From: Ceratotherium simum simum | Taxonomy: Eukaryota > Chordata > Mammalia > Perissodactyla > Rhinocerotidae | Direction: 5' to 3' | Assembly: GCF_000283155.1 (NCBI RefSeq) | Contig: NW_004454166.1 | Coordinates: forward strand, 10,003,067 to 10,067,066 | Length of the DNA: 64,000 nt | Made by a program: the position numbers and the translations under genes | Notes under the pieces: generated by a model | Database searches by the model: none | Seen by the model: only the letters and a program-made list of their open reading frames with translations | Told to the model about the DNA's origin: nothing | Shown here: in pieces, positions 22,740-33,950 of the stretch | How positions within the stretch are numbered: position 1 is the stretch's first letter | Layout of the letters: every line of letters starts with the position of its first letter

Positions 22740-23617
22740 CTTATGGTGTGTGTATGTGTGTGCACACATAAGTGTATGTGTGTGCACATATTCTCTTTCC
22801 ACTAGCCTACAGGACACATGAGAGTGTACAATTGTGTCAGAAATGGGGAAGCATAGACCCCCTCGCACCTCCTATAGGCACTGGACAAAGAATGGATTTT
22901 GAAAGATTTCAGAAGTGAGACAATGGTAACTGGAAAATACCTGGAAGGTGACTGGATAGTCTGTTACGTGAGATTGTTGGGTCTCTAAGAGAAGTATGGG
23001 ATGAGAGTTCCCATTTCAGTGAAATCTATCAGCATTCCCCTCATTCCTTTCAGTTTGGACCAATGAATAACTAGAGATGGTTAAAGCGGAGGATCAGCTG
23101 GCCTGAGATGCAGTTTCTTGGTTTTTCTTTAACATTCTAGCCAAGGAAATATGGTAATATTCTGGAGGGACAGGACCCAGAGATGCCCCCTCTTTAGTCC
23201 CTGCTAGGCTGAGGATCGATGACTTTCTGGGCAAAAATTGGATACGCGTTCAGCTTTTAAGCAGGATGTGAGACTAGAGCCAAAAATGCTCTACCTCTCC
23301 CTGACTTCCCGCTCCCTGGATGAGTGGATTGAAAAGTAGGAGGGCAGAGGGCTGCCGAGGACAGAACAGTCAAGTAAACAAATAGCAAACATAGTGTTTG
23401 CCAGATTGGGATCCGCGTCCTCTAAAAATCAGCTTTTACCTCGGACCACTCATTTGGGCAAATATATTGTAAAAGACTCGGGTGTAAAAGTTAGTTTTCA
23501 GAAGACAGTCACATGTATACTCAAAAAGAGGATTTTCTAAGCAAAACTTTAGAAATACAAAATTTCCATGGTGTAAACATCTTTTTTTCCTGAGTACTTC
23601 TGTTTAAAAAATAAATG
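22740..23617. other. Intergenic, no gene recognised
   Basis: Begins with a short TG-rich stretch (22744-22790). The remainder is single-copy-looking with no coding or repeat identity that I can support. Confidence 0.4.
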
Positions 23618-23618
23618 T

Positions 23619-23872
23619 GGGGGCCGGCCTGGTGGCACAGTGGTTAAGTTTACGTGCTCTGCTTTGGTGGCCCAGGTTTGCGGGTTTGGATTCCAGGTGC
23701 AGACCTACACCACTCATCAAGCCATGCTGTGGCAATGACCCACATACAAAATAGAGGAAGATGGGCACAGACGTTAGCTCAGGGCCAATCTTCCTCAGCA
23801 AAAAGAGGAAGATTGGCAATGGATATTAGCTCAGGGCCAATCTTCCTCACCAAAAATAAATAAATAAATAAA
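23619..23872 (+). mobile_element. tRNA-derived SINE (ERE type, older variant)
   Basis: Head GGGGGCCGGCCTGGTGGCAC, tail modules AGCTCAGGGCCAATCTTCCTC twice, (AAAT)n tail. Short flanking direct repeat ATAAATG. Confidence 0.9.
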
Positions 23873-24156
23873 ATAAATGCATAAATGTTACCTGGTCAGG
23901 TAAAATGTTTAAGTTTATGGGCTACATGTGTAAAAAGTTAAAAAGCTATACATTTTATCATTTGTGATTATAAGTGTGCTAAATTAAAATGGTCTCGATT
24001 CAACTGCTATGTTTTATAAATTGATAAAGTGATTTAAAACCTTTTGTTTTTGACTTTCCAAAGTAATGTTTTTAAAGATATGATTGAGATAATAGGGGGC
24101 TATGGTAATATGCTCAAAAAATGATTATCAAAAAGTTATTTTCCAAGGCTATTTTT

Positions 24157-24344
24157 TTTTTTTGCTAAGGAGGATTTGCCCTGAGCTAACATCTGTTGCC
24201 AATCTTCCTCTTTTTTTTTGTAGTGAGCCACCACCACAGCATGGCCATTGACAGATGAGTGGTGTAGGTCCAAGCCTGGGAACCAAACCCAGGCCACTGA
24301 AGTGGAGTGTGCTGAACTTAACCACTAGGCCACTGGGGCTGGCA
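24157..24344 (-). mobile_element. tRNA-derived SINE (ERE variant with TGAGTGGTGTAGG block)
   Basis: Reads in reverse: tail module at the left, head (…CACTGGGGCTGGC) at the right. Flanked by the 14-bp duplication CCAAGGCTATTTTT (24143-24156 and 24345-24358). Confidence 0.9.
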
Positions 24345-24431
24345 CCAAGGCTATTTTTAAAGAAAAAGAAAAAATAGAGCATGGGAGTGGGATTAGTAAC
24401 AGTTGTATTTTTTCTTTTAAAAATACAAGTT

Positions 24432-24675
24432 TTTCTTTTTTTTGTGAGGAAGATCAGCCCTGAGCTAACATCCAATGCCAATCTTCCTCTTATTTTGCAG
24501 AGGAAGATTGGCCCTGATCTAACATCCATGCCCATCTTCCTCCACATTATATGGGACACCGCCACAGCATGGCTTGCCAAGCAGTGCGTCAATGAGTGCC
24601 CGGGATCTGAATCGGCGAACCCGGGGCTGCCATAGCAGAGCGCACGCACTTAACTGCTTGCGCCACCGGGCTGGA
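24432..24675 (-). mobile_element. tRNA-derived SINE (ERE type)
   Basis: Reverse copy with two tail modules at the left and the head (…CACCGGGCTGGACC) at the right. It abuts the left target duplication of the small L1 insertion at 24691-24862. Confidence 0.9.
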
Positions 24676-24690
24676 CCTCAATGTGGTTTT

Positions 24691-24862
24691 TTAAAAAATT
24701 ATTTTATTGAGGTCATATTGGCTTATAACATTGTGTAAATTTCAGACGTACATTGTTATATATCAGTTTCTGTATAGACTGCATCGTGTTCACCAACAAT
24801 AGTCTAGTTTTTATCTGTCACTGTACATGTGTGCCCCTTTACCCCTTTCTCCCTCTCCCCAT
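24691..24862 (-). mobile_element. 5'-truncated L1 insertion, only 172 bp of 3' end
   Basis: Reverse-oriented L1 3' end: 'TTATTTTATTGAGGTCATATTGG' to 'CCCCTTTACCCCTTTCTCCC'. Matches the left end of the L1 at 44430-45195. Flanked by a perfect 15-bp duplication CCTCAATGTGGTTTT (24676-24690 and 24863-24877). It is inserted in an older L1. Confidence 0.85.
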
Positions 24863-24877
24863 CCTCAATGTGGTTTT

Positions 24878-25250
24878 AATTTGCATTTTTCTTTTTACAA
24901 GTGAGGCTGACATCATATGTTTATGAGTTGTTTGTATTTCTGTTTCTGTGGACTGTCTGTGGATATTTTTTGCCTTTTTTTCTGTTGGGTTGTTGGGCTT
25001 TTCCTTCCCATTTTCTAAAAGCTCTTTATATATGAAGGAGATCAACTCTTTTTCTGTGACATGAGTTACAAATATTTCCCCCCTACTTTTTCATTTGTCT
25101 ATGACTTTGTTTATGGTGTTTGTTTGCCGTGTATAAGAATTTGATTTTTAGGTAGTACCATTTATCAATTTCATGGTTCTGGATTTTGAGTCATAGTTAG
25201 AAAGGCCTCTTTCACACTGAGATTTTTGTCTTTTTGGATTCAGTTTAAAA
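24878..25250 (-). mobile_element. Old L1 fragment
   Basis: Reverse L1 ORF2/3' text: 'TAATTTGCATTTTTCTTTTTAC', 'AAGCTCTTTATATATGAAGGAG', 'TTTATCAATTTCATGGTTCTGG'. Heavily diverged. Confidence 0.65.
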
Positions 25251-26750
25251 TCTTGCTGTGAGACCCCATCTTTGAGATTTCTGGGGCAAGAAATGGTGGG
25301 AGGGGATGCTGAATATTCCCTCCCCTTTAATAAGAAGGACTTATTAAGAAGTTGAAAATTACATATTTCAGGTAAATTCAAATAGATAAAAATTGCTCCC
25401 TCGCCAAATTCTAAATTAGGCTGTAATAAGAGAAGTTTCAACAACTTGCTCCCTGGAACTCTGACACAAGGAAAGGGGGAACCCAGGGCCCACTAGGTCT
25501 GAGATAGATCAGCACCCACCATGCTGACCTGGCAGAGCTAAGAGGACATACAGTCCTGGACTGGAAGAAAAAGAAAGATCCAGAAGGAAGGAAGGAAAAA
25601 ACAAAAAGAAGAAACGAATGTTCAGAAGAACAACTTTCTAAAAAATTAGAGCCCCAGAAAGGGACAGCTGAGTGCAGGTGGGATCAAAGTCTTCTGCTAC
25701 GCCCTGGTATCCCCAGCGTTACTGGAACCCAGCAAAGATGCGGCCACGCGGATGGGCTGCCTGATAAGAGCTGTGGTTGCAGAGGAAGGGGAGTGGGGAT
25801 AAATACTCTGATCTCTTTTTATCCTCTCACCCTCTCTTCTGCCGCTACCTTCCATTGGCGAACCCAGCCAGAAGCCCGAGAACAGGGAGGCCAGAGAGAT
25901 GGAGACTGAGGTTTGTAGAGGTCTGCCTCCTGGGGCATAGAGCAAGGCAGAGTTTTCACTGCCCCCTCCCCTAAATAAGGATCAGGTAATACATTTTAAT
26001 GAAAGGTTTTTTTGATATCTATTGAGATTGATATGGGATATAGAATATTAATATTTCCTTGCATTGTTTGGATAAATCTTTACTTGGTCCTGGTATAATT
26101 GTATTTTCATATACTGTCAGATTATGGTCCCTTGACCATAATGTAAAATATCTCTGAAAAAGTCAGACTTTTTCAAAAGGAACCTTTACTAAAATCTTTG
26201 TGGGAAGGCAGAGCATCTTGTCTGACTAAGGCCACCTTGCACCATTTCCTTTTACGCCACTGAACCACTCTGTCTATGTAAGAGGGTGTGTGAAATGCAG
26301 CCATTTCAGCTCACAGCCCGAGGGAGATATGGCCTTCCTCTAATCTGCTTCTTACCCTCTTCTCTGGATATCAGGCCTCCAGACCTCCATCTCACACTTA
26401 AGGTGTTCTGCATGCTCACTTGGACTCCTAGCAGCTAGAAATGATTTTCCTACCTGCCTCCCCAGGCTAAATTTCTTCCCTAGGCTCCAGAGCTTCTGAA
26501 AACAATCTCCTTCGTCTCTCTCTGAGAGGCTGAATGGCTCTAGGCTCCAGGAGGAAAGATGCTCCATCACAGACGTTGAGAAGTATAGATGTACTGGTGA
26601 AAAGACAGGGGAGGTCAGGCAGAGAAAAGAGCTCTCCTGGGACTAGTAAACTCTGCACTGTGTTTGAGGATCACGATACACCTACTTGGACACACGACAT
26701 AAACAGATCTGAATACGCAAGTTGAATACCGCCTGAATATTCTTCAGGGA
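25251..26750. other. Intergenic, possible LTR/L1-like pieces, not assigned
   Basis: The stretch 25440-25980 has the feel of an old interspersed repeat ('CTACCTTCCATTGGCGAACC', 'GAGGTCTGCCTCCTGGGGC') but I cannot name it. It contains a GGAA-rich run near 25570-25610. 25980-26750 is unassigned. Confidence 0.35.
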
Positions 26751-26754
26751 TGGG

Positions 26755-26960
26755 TTATTGATATTCACTGAGAGCCTGTTGTGTGGCAGGCATTTTATAA
26801 GTGCCATCTTTGATAGTCTAACAACCACTTAATGGAGGTGTTTGCTGCAGTTTACAGTTGGGGAAATTGTGGCTTAAAAGAGTCTAAGACACAAACTTCA
26901 GATCCTGCCGTGAGTAAGCAGCAAAGCGAGGCTCTGAACCCATGTCTGCCTTTCAGCATA
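26755..26960 (+). mobile_element. MIR SINE
   Basis: 'CTGAGAGCCTGTTGTGTGGCAGG', 'GTTTACAGTTGGGGAAATTG' and 'GCTCTGAACCCATGTCTGCC' are MIR blocks. Confidence 0.75.
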
Positions 26961-28030
26961 GGCCAGATTTCTTTTACTATGTTCTTCTGCCTTGAAGAAT
27001 ATCAACCTCCCGTGAAGAAATGCTCATTACAGGTAGGCAATGATTGAAATAAAGAAAAAAAAGAAAGCACAGAGTAATTTTGTTGGTGATCTGGGTTTCC
27101 TATCCAGAAGAATTCTTTGATAAAGGAAAAATTACCCAAGGGAAGTGATGGGGGTTCCATTCTTGTTGCCTTTAGATTATGTTGAACAGCACCGCAGAAG
27201 ATGTACCAACAGAAACGAGCCTTCTCTACCTGGCCTTAGATGTTCGGCACGTCGTAAGTCAGGCTCACAGGAGGCTTCCTTTTATTCCCATAGAGTTAAA
27301 CACTTTTAGATGTTCTCTGAGAATCGTGTATACTTGTGCAGATGGTGCTCAGTCCCCAGCAAGTAAAGGGACTTCGTCTCAGGACTCCTTCATCTTTGGG
27401 GGGAAAAAATCTTTCTTCCACGTAAGAAGGGTAAAAGAAATCACTTGCTTGAAACTCAACAATTACTGCACACATAGATTAAAGTCCCTTTCGTACTTTT
27501 AAAAAGATGAAACTTTCAGTTATACCCATAAACTATCTATAGCAGAGGAAGGTGCACTCAGTCAAAATTTCCCTGGCTTCACCTATCATAACAAGTTGAT
27601 TGTCGAGTTTTTCTTTTGTGGTTTCTAAGCACACATTACCCAAAGGCCTAAAACAACTACCTCCATCTAACTTTTTTTTTTCTTTTCCAGAAATAAAGGA
27701 AAGATACAGAAGACCAATTCAGAAAGTACTGAATTCAAACATCCAATGAACTTTGTTCCCTACAAGTAAACCCCTTATCAGTCTCTTGCAGAGATTCTAA
27801 AACGCTTATCTCGATAGACCAGATTATGGGGCTGACCCACTCTCAATGCTGAGTAGGAATCAAACGAGCATTCTCTTCTGTCAGCAACCCCCGCTTTGCC
27901 AATCCAGATAAATCAATTAATGGGATGCAGAGCTGCTGTCTTGCCTTTCTCTTCCCCATGCTTACCTCCCCCGGAGTCCTCAGTCCCCTGTTTAATACCA
28001 TCTAAGAGTCCTTCTTTACAAGAGGGCTTG
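26961..28030. other. Intergenic, nothing recognised
   Basis: No repeat or gene that I can support. The 107-codon frame at 27179-27502 matches nothing known to me and has no codon signature or splice context. Confidence 0.35.
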
Positions 28031-28032
28031 TG

Positions 28033-28183
28033 CAGGTGCAAGCTTTCAGGCCAGCAGCCCAGGAGCAATTGGGACCCCTCCCCTTCCAAGCTCCAGGCTC
28101 CCCTCTTTGTGGGACACTTCTTTTCTCTGCTTTTCAGACCAAGACGCCCCTCAGCGGCTAATCTAATCGGATTATGCTAATTG
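28033..28183. promoter_or_regulatory. Candidate cis-regulatory cluster: E-box and OTX-like palindrome
   Basis: CAGGTG at 28033-28038, then TAATC at 28159-28163, TAATCGGATTA at 28164-28174 and a POU/homeodomain-like ATGCTAATT at 28174-28182. No repeat is recognised here. About 12 kb downstream of TAL2. Second copy of the arrangement at 5051-5159. Confidence 0.3.
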
Positions 28184-28189
28184 TACTTC

Positions 28190-28825
28190 ATGAACCTAAA
28201 CAGCATAACTAGATCTGCAGAGGGCTAAGGCCAGGAAGAGAGGGACAACGACTTTGTCAGTAAACCTACCCCCAAAAAGTGCAGAAGGAAAGTACATCCT
28301 GTGTTTAGCCACACAAAGCTGCTGCTCTGGGCAGCCCGCAGAGCTCTTGACAATTTAGAGTACCCGGAGCTGTCCGTGTTCAGAACAGAGAAGGCAGCGC
28401 AGTGAAAGCACAATGAGGACCACAGTGACAAGGCTGTGTCCCCTGGGGTCAAGTAAGATTCCTCTTCTTCCTCCTTCCCGACTCACTCACATTTACCCTC
28501 TTGGCTAATCAATATATAAATTTGGAACTTGAACCCAGGTGGTACAATTCAACAAATATTTATTGGCACCTACCACCCATTAAGGATGACAGTTGGTCTG
28601 TGGGCTGCATAAAGGTGTCTACGACTTAGTTCTTGCCCTTCAGAACTTACACTCAAGTAGGGAAAGATATTCTAGGTACAGAAATTAGAAAACACCTCAA
28701 AGAGGCAATTGTAATTCCTCTATTTTTTCCCTGCCTCGTGTTTGCTGACCCTGCTAGTCATCTTCCACAGATGATTTTTAAAAATGACTTATGTTCATAT
28801 AAAGCTTTGTTTCATCAAAATATAT
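28190..28825. other. Intergenic, nothing firm
   Basis: Single-copy-looking; a weak L2/MIR-like segment 'CAACAAATATTTATTGGCACC' at 28551-28571. Confidence 0.35.
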
Positions 28826-28834
28826 AACATAAGT

Positions 28835-28995
28835 ATATAACTTAATCTTCGTAACAGAGTGTGAGATAAATAACACTGGTATTTTCAACTCCATTTTCAA
28901 GTGTTGAAACTGAGACTTAAGAGATGTTAAATGGCTCAACCAAGAAGAATCTTCCAGTTAATAATTGAGCTTCTGATTCCAAATCTAGTGTTGTC
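28835..28995 (+). mobile_element. MIR SINE fragment
   Basis: 'CTTAATCTTCGTAACAGAGTG', 'AGTGTTGAAACTGAGACTTAAG' and 'GAGCTTCTGATTCCAAATC' correspond to the MIR core and 3' part. Confidence 0.65.
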
Positions 28996-29980
28996 CTCCC
29001 AATCCCACCCCGGAGGGACCTCAGGAGGCCAACTACTCTATTCGATTGCGTATGAGTAAAACTGCACACAAAATGTTAATATTTTACTCTAAAGCTTTAA
29101 AAAGCCTTCATGCATTGTGAAGCTGGAAAAACTAATTTGCATTTTCAAATGGGTAAATGAAATTGTTCAACTGGAATAATCTAGATGAGTATTTTTGATC
29201 ACCTTCAGCTCATTTTTAGCCTTTAACTTTCCTGTCACTGTTCTTGTGTGTTTATACAGCTCAGTTTCTTCCTCTCTTGGTCAAGACATCAACAAATGCT
29301 CCCTGAGTTGGTCTCTCCCACTCATTCTGGGGTCGGACCCTTTCACTCACCAGGTTTTTGCTGCCCTGGGTGGTTAGCACTCATTGAGCACTTTTGCTAA
29401 TTGGGTTCTAAACTGGTTATACCCTTGGGTGATGAAGCCCAGCAGGTGCAGGTATCTTCCCTGGAGATTGCCACTACCTGTCTCTGTCACAACTTGAAAA
29501 GGAACACGTCTTTCTCTTATTCCAAAGCCCTCATTCCCTCTGGGATCTCACACTGAGTTCCTGTATCTCATCTGAGAGACTCTTGTAATTCACAGTTCAT
29601 TTATGGAGCTGAAAAGATTGACTCTCCTGAAATTAATGGATGATTGAGGCCTTCTCAGTTCACATGCTCACTTCACCATGTCTCCCTCTCCACCACCCCT
29701 AAAATAGCCTAAATGTGCAGCAATCATCACTTCCCATCACAAGAAGAAAAGAAAGGCATATTTCATCTTTGCTGTCTGTCCCTCCTCCCACTTTTTTTTA
29801 GAAGCTAAAAAATTATTCTTATAATCTCATAGCCTCAGATCCTAGTTAGGATGGAGAATGGAAGGGCAGAGGGTTAGAGGTGGAAGATTTCAAATGTGTT
29901 TAAAGAAATCATTTCTAAACACAAAAATGTTATTCTTACTAAACTTACAATTGATTTAAGATACTTTTTTGTCTGAAAAG
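28996..29980. other. Intergenic, nothing recognised
   Basis: No gene, RNA or repeat that I can support. Confidence 0.35.
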
Positions 29981-29997
29981 TTTCCACCAGTAGTTTT

Positions 29998-30209
29998 TTT
30001 TTTTTAAATAATTTTATTTATTTATTTTTTCCCCCAAAGCCCCAGTAGATAGTTGTATGTCATAGTTGCACATCCTTCTAGTTGCTGTACGTGGGACGCG
30101 GCCTCAGCATGGCCGGACAAGCGGTGCTTTGGTGCGCGCCCGGGATCCAAACCCGGGCCGCCAGCAGCAGAGCACGCGCACTTAACCACTAAGCCACGGG
30201 GCTGACCCG
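29998..30209 (-). mobile_element. tRNA-derived SINE (ERE1-like, 'ACTGGGGCTTT' tail)
   Basis: Reverse copy: 'AAAGCCCCAGTAGATAGTTG' at the tail side, 'GGGATCCAAACCCGGG' B-box region, head '…CACGGGGCTGACCC'. Lacks the double GATGTTAGC module. Flanked by CCACCAGTAGTTTT (29984-29997 and 30210-30223). Confidence 0.95.
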
Positions 30210-30396
30210 CCACCAGTAGTTTTAAATGAATTTCCTTATATGGTTGAATATTATAGGCCAATTTCAGACTTGCTTTTGCTAGTAGTTTAATATTCAGCAA
30301 TCTAAACTGTAATGAATATTTAAACATCTTAACTTTGCTGTTAATTTTGCTGCAAATGGCCTTCTTTTGCTGCAAATGATGCCCTATTGGATTTTT

Positions 30397-30547
30397 GTGT
30401 GTGTGTGTGAGGAAGATCAGCCCTGAGCTAACATCCATGCCAGTCCTCCTCTTTTTGTTGAGGAAGACTGGCCCTGAGCTAACATCTATTGCCAATCCTC
30501 CTTCTTTTTTCCCTTTTTCTCCCCAAAGCTCCAGTAGAGTCATAGTC
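30397..30547 (-). mobile_element. 5'-truncated composite SINE (tail modules only)
   Basis: (GT)n, then two GAGGAAGA(T/C) modules, then 'CTCCCCAAAGCTCCAGTAG', i.e. the joint between the two SINE module types. Flanked by imperfect 16-bp repeats GCCCTATTGGATTTTT (30381-30396) and GCCCTGTTGGATTTTT (30548-30563). Confidence 0.85.
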
Positions 30548-30563
30548 GCCCTGTTGGATTTTT

Positions 30564-31235
30564 AGTGCTCCATCCATATGCTTTTGTCAAATTCTCATAA
30601 TGAACTGAGGGCTAGGGGTTAGGGTGGATGTGGGCTGAAGTCTTAGAACTTTGCCAAGCTAACTGCCTTGACCTCATTCAAATCAAGTGTCATAGACATA
30701 GCTCAATGAAAAAGATGACTTCTTTATGAAAATTGTAGTGAAATAGACTTTTTTAAACCTAGAAGACTAAAAAATTTGGCTTACATTAAAAACACTTGAA
30801 TAGAAAATGCTTGTATCATATAAAATTAGATATTTCATAAGATATACTAATGTACATTATTATTATGCTAGAACACTTATTACTGAATTCATTCTGGAAG
30901 TTTTTTCCCTGTGTGTTATGTAGAACCCAGGACTTTCCAAAGCCAGAACCCAGCAAACCTTTGAATGTAGAATACCATGTGAGTGGTCCTCCCCACTCCA
31001 GTTATACAGCGGAGTGCAGACTCTAAGAGATGTTACTATTGAGGCAAGCATCCTAAAGACAAAACAAAGAATGGGTAAGGAGTTATATACCAGGTTAGAA
31101 TAGACTGGATACCAAAACAAAGTTCAAATACCTTTGGGTATTTTGCCTAGGATAATATCTAGGACAATGGAAATTACCACATGCAAATGCAACATAAGAA
31201 TCAAAGTCCATTGTCACTTCTGGGATTGAAGCCAG
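30564..31235. other. Intergenic, nothing recognised
   Basis: AT-rich sequence without identifiable gene or repeat. Confidence 0.35.
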
Positions 31236-31239
31236 AGAA

Positions 31240-33115
31240 AGTCAACAAATAGAAAAGATCAGAGGATAAACACCAGCGAGAGGGCAGAATAGGAGGTTCC
31301 AGCCCTCACCTCCTCCAAAGAAACAATGATTTAACAACCATCCAAGGATGAAAATACCTTCTTTAGAGCTCTGGAATTCAGGTGAGAGGTTACAGCACCC
31401 CAGTGGAGCACAGAAACGAGAAAAGATGCAATGAAAATGTAAGAAGAACAGTTTCACTTTAGGCACATCACTGCTTCTCCAAGCCAGCACAGCACAATGC
31501 TGAAAGGCATCCTCTTGGCTCCTGAGTCCTCCATGGGGGAAAGAGAGAGCAAAGTGAGCACATGACTTCTTCTGCCTTTCAGGATGCTACTTGTGAGCTT
31601 CCTTCTGTTGCACTTTACCCAAAACACTGAGAGAACTGGCAAGGTGAGGTCATTAAGGAATAGCTAAGAACAAAGAAAAGAGGTGGGGGTTCTCACCAAC
31701 TAGTGCACAGATCTCAACAGCTGGCCTAGCAAACCGCAGTAGCAGACTGCCCTTGACCCCTGTGACCAGGCCCCTCTGCCTGTTGATCCTGGCAGCAGGC
31801 ACACCTGTGGACCCCACCAGGTAGCCCACTTATGGACCACACCAGCCATCCCACACAGAATCTCTGGCTGGGCTGACTGGTAGAGGGCTTTTCTTGGTGA
31901 AAACAGTCTGTAAAGACTGGAAAAAGTGGCTGCTTCTTCAAAGGTGCAGACACCAATGCAAGGCTACAAGGATCGTGAAGAATAAGGGAAAGAGACATTA
32001 ACAAAGGAACAAAATAAAGCTCCAGTAAATGACCTTAAAGAAATGGAGATCTATGAATTGCCTGACAAAGAATTTAAAATAATAATCTTAAAGAAGCTCA
32101 GTGAGCACAAGAGAACACAGGCAACTAAATGAAATCTGGAAACAATACATGAACAAAGTGAGAAGCTCAGCAAGGAGATAGAAATCATAAAAAGAATCAA
32201 ACAAATTCTAGAGTTGAAGAATACAATGACTGAACTGAAAATCTCAATAGAGAGCTTTAACAGCAGACTCGATCAAGTAGAAGAAAGAATCAGCAAACTC
32301 AAGCACGTCATTTGAAATTATCCAGTTGGAGGAACAAAAAGAAAAAAGAATAGAAAAGAGTGAAGAAAGCCTATGGGACTTATGGCATGTCTTTAAGAGA
32401 ACCAATATACGCATTGTGGAAGTCCCAGAAAGAAAAGAAAGAGAAAGGAGCAGAAAGCTTATTTAAAGAATAATGGCGGAAAACTTCCCATTCATCAACA
32501 GATGAATGAATAAAGAAAATGTGGTGTATATGTACAACGGAATAGTATTCAGCCTTAAAAAAGAAAGAAATCCTGCCACTTGCAACAACATGGATAAACC
32601 TTGAGAACATTATGGTAAATGAAATAAACAAGACACAGAAGGACAAATACTATATGATATTGCTAACATAGGAAATCTAAAATAGTCAAACTCATGGAAG
32701 CAGAGAGTAGAATGGTGGTTGCTGGGGGCTGGAGGGAGGAGAAACAGGGGGGTATTAGTCAAAGGGTACAAAGTTTCACTTATACAAGATGGATAAGTCC
32801 TAGAAGTCTACTGTACAGCTTGGAGCCTATAGTTAACAATATTGTATTATATAAAAATAACAATATTTTATTACATAAAAAATTTTAATATATATATTAA
32901 AAGGGTAGATATTAAGCTGAGGGTTCTTATCACACACACAAATAATAATAAATAAAGAGGATGGGAGGAAACTTTTGGAGGTGATGGATATGTTTATGGC
33001 ATTGATTGTGGTGGTGATTTCATGAGTGTATACTTGTCTCCAAACTCATCAAGTTATATACATTAAATATCTATAGCTTTTTGTATGTCAATCATACCTT
33101 AATAAAGTGGTTTTT
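31240..33115 (+). mobile_element. L1/HAL1-like element: 5' leader, ORF1-like part, then L1 3' UTR
   Basis: 31240-31720 reads as an old L1/HAL1 leader ('GATTTAACAACCATCCAAGG', 'TTACAGCACCCCAGTGGAGC'). 32000-32470 is ORF1-like and rich in Lys/Glu codons, as in the ORF1 coiled coil ('GAAATCATAAAAAGAATCAAAC'). At about 32487 it jumps to L1 3' sequence ('CATCAACAGATGAATGAATAAAG') running to 'ACCTTAATAAAGTGG' near 33110. No ORF2 lies between, so it is either a HAL1-type half element or an internal deletion. No intact frame remains. Confidence 0.65.
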
Positions 33116-33249
33116 TAAAAAATAGGAAAGATCAAATGGTTATCAGATCTAGTGGTTTGGTGTATTGGGGCTTCTTATAAAGATATGGAGTCCCATCTCT
33201 GTGACTGTCTTTTGTTCTTTATAAAGACCTAACTCTCTGGACTGGTATG

Positions 33250-33950
33250 TGATACTAGCTTCCCACCATGGTGTTCTTTCCTGCAACTCTACACCAGCTC
33301 TCCAGTCTGAGTAGTGGCTAGTCTTTGTACTTTGTGCAAGGGTTGTGGTGGAAGGGCGTCATATGTTTGAAGTATTGTAGAAGTTGGCACCAAGTTTTCA
33401 GTTTCACTCTTTGACCATTTTCCCAACTCCCAATCCCCATCCACTAGATGCTGCAAGTGCCCTGACACCAGTGGGAGTCCTTGAGCTCTTGGCCATTCTG
33501 AAGGATATAAAAGATTATCTGCTTCTTGAGCCTGGTCTTTCGTAGTTGAATATGTCACAGAACAGGGGCCACCTGAGGTACCAGTAGACATAGCAGTGGG
33601 CCTTAGAGAGCACGTAAGATGATGCCCGGGTGAGGGGGCATATATGGAATGCTTGGCCCATGCTTCTGTGGTTGGATATATAAACAGGAGCATGAGAAGT
33701 AGGTTGTTCTACAAATAGTCCATCAAATAAATAGTGGCTGACTTGCCTGCAAGACAACTGTTCTTCTGCCTACTTTAAACAGAAATTGTTGTATCAGTTC
33801 ATGGACTTGTATTTGGGCTTCTAGGAGACAGCTGTTACAAATTTTAGACTTGTAGACCAGAGTCCTGGTCAAGTTCCAAGTCTCTTGTTTTAGTTGGAAG
33901 CTGGACACACTGTGAATTAAGATCTGGGAGAATGTCTGCTATTCAGTGGC
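33250..33950 (-). pseudogene. Unclassified coding-like remnant, minus strand
   Basis: Three minus-strand open frames follow one another over about 620 bases (33723-33908, 33515-33757 and 33289-33693) with overlapping ends in different frames, as if one reading frame had been broken by frameshifts. The longest is 134 codons. I recognise no domain. The setting (no introns, worn, among repeats) suggests an old retroelement internal region, but chance is possible. The frames are described separately and not joined. Confidence 0.25.

Noticed and set aside
30022..30543. 173-codon minus-strand open frame, and similar 80-170-codon frames at other SINEs (24149, 16503, 53230)
   Set aside because: They read through tRNA-derived SINEs; the shared words such as 'DVSSGPVFLSKK' are translations of the repeated tail module.
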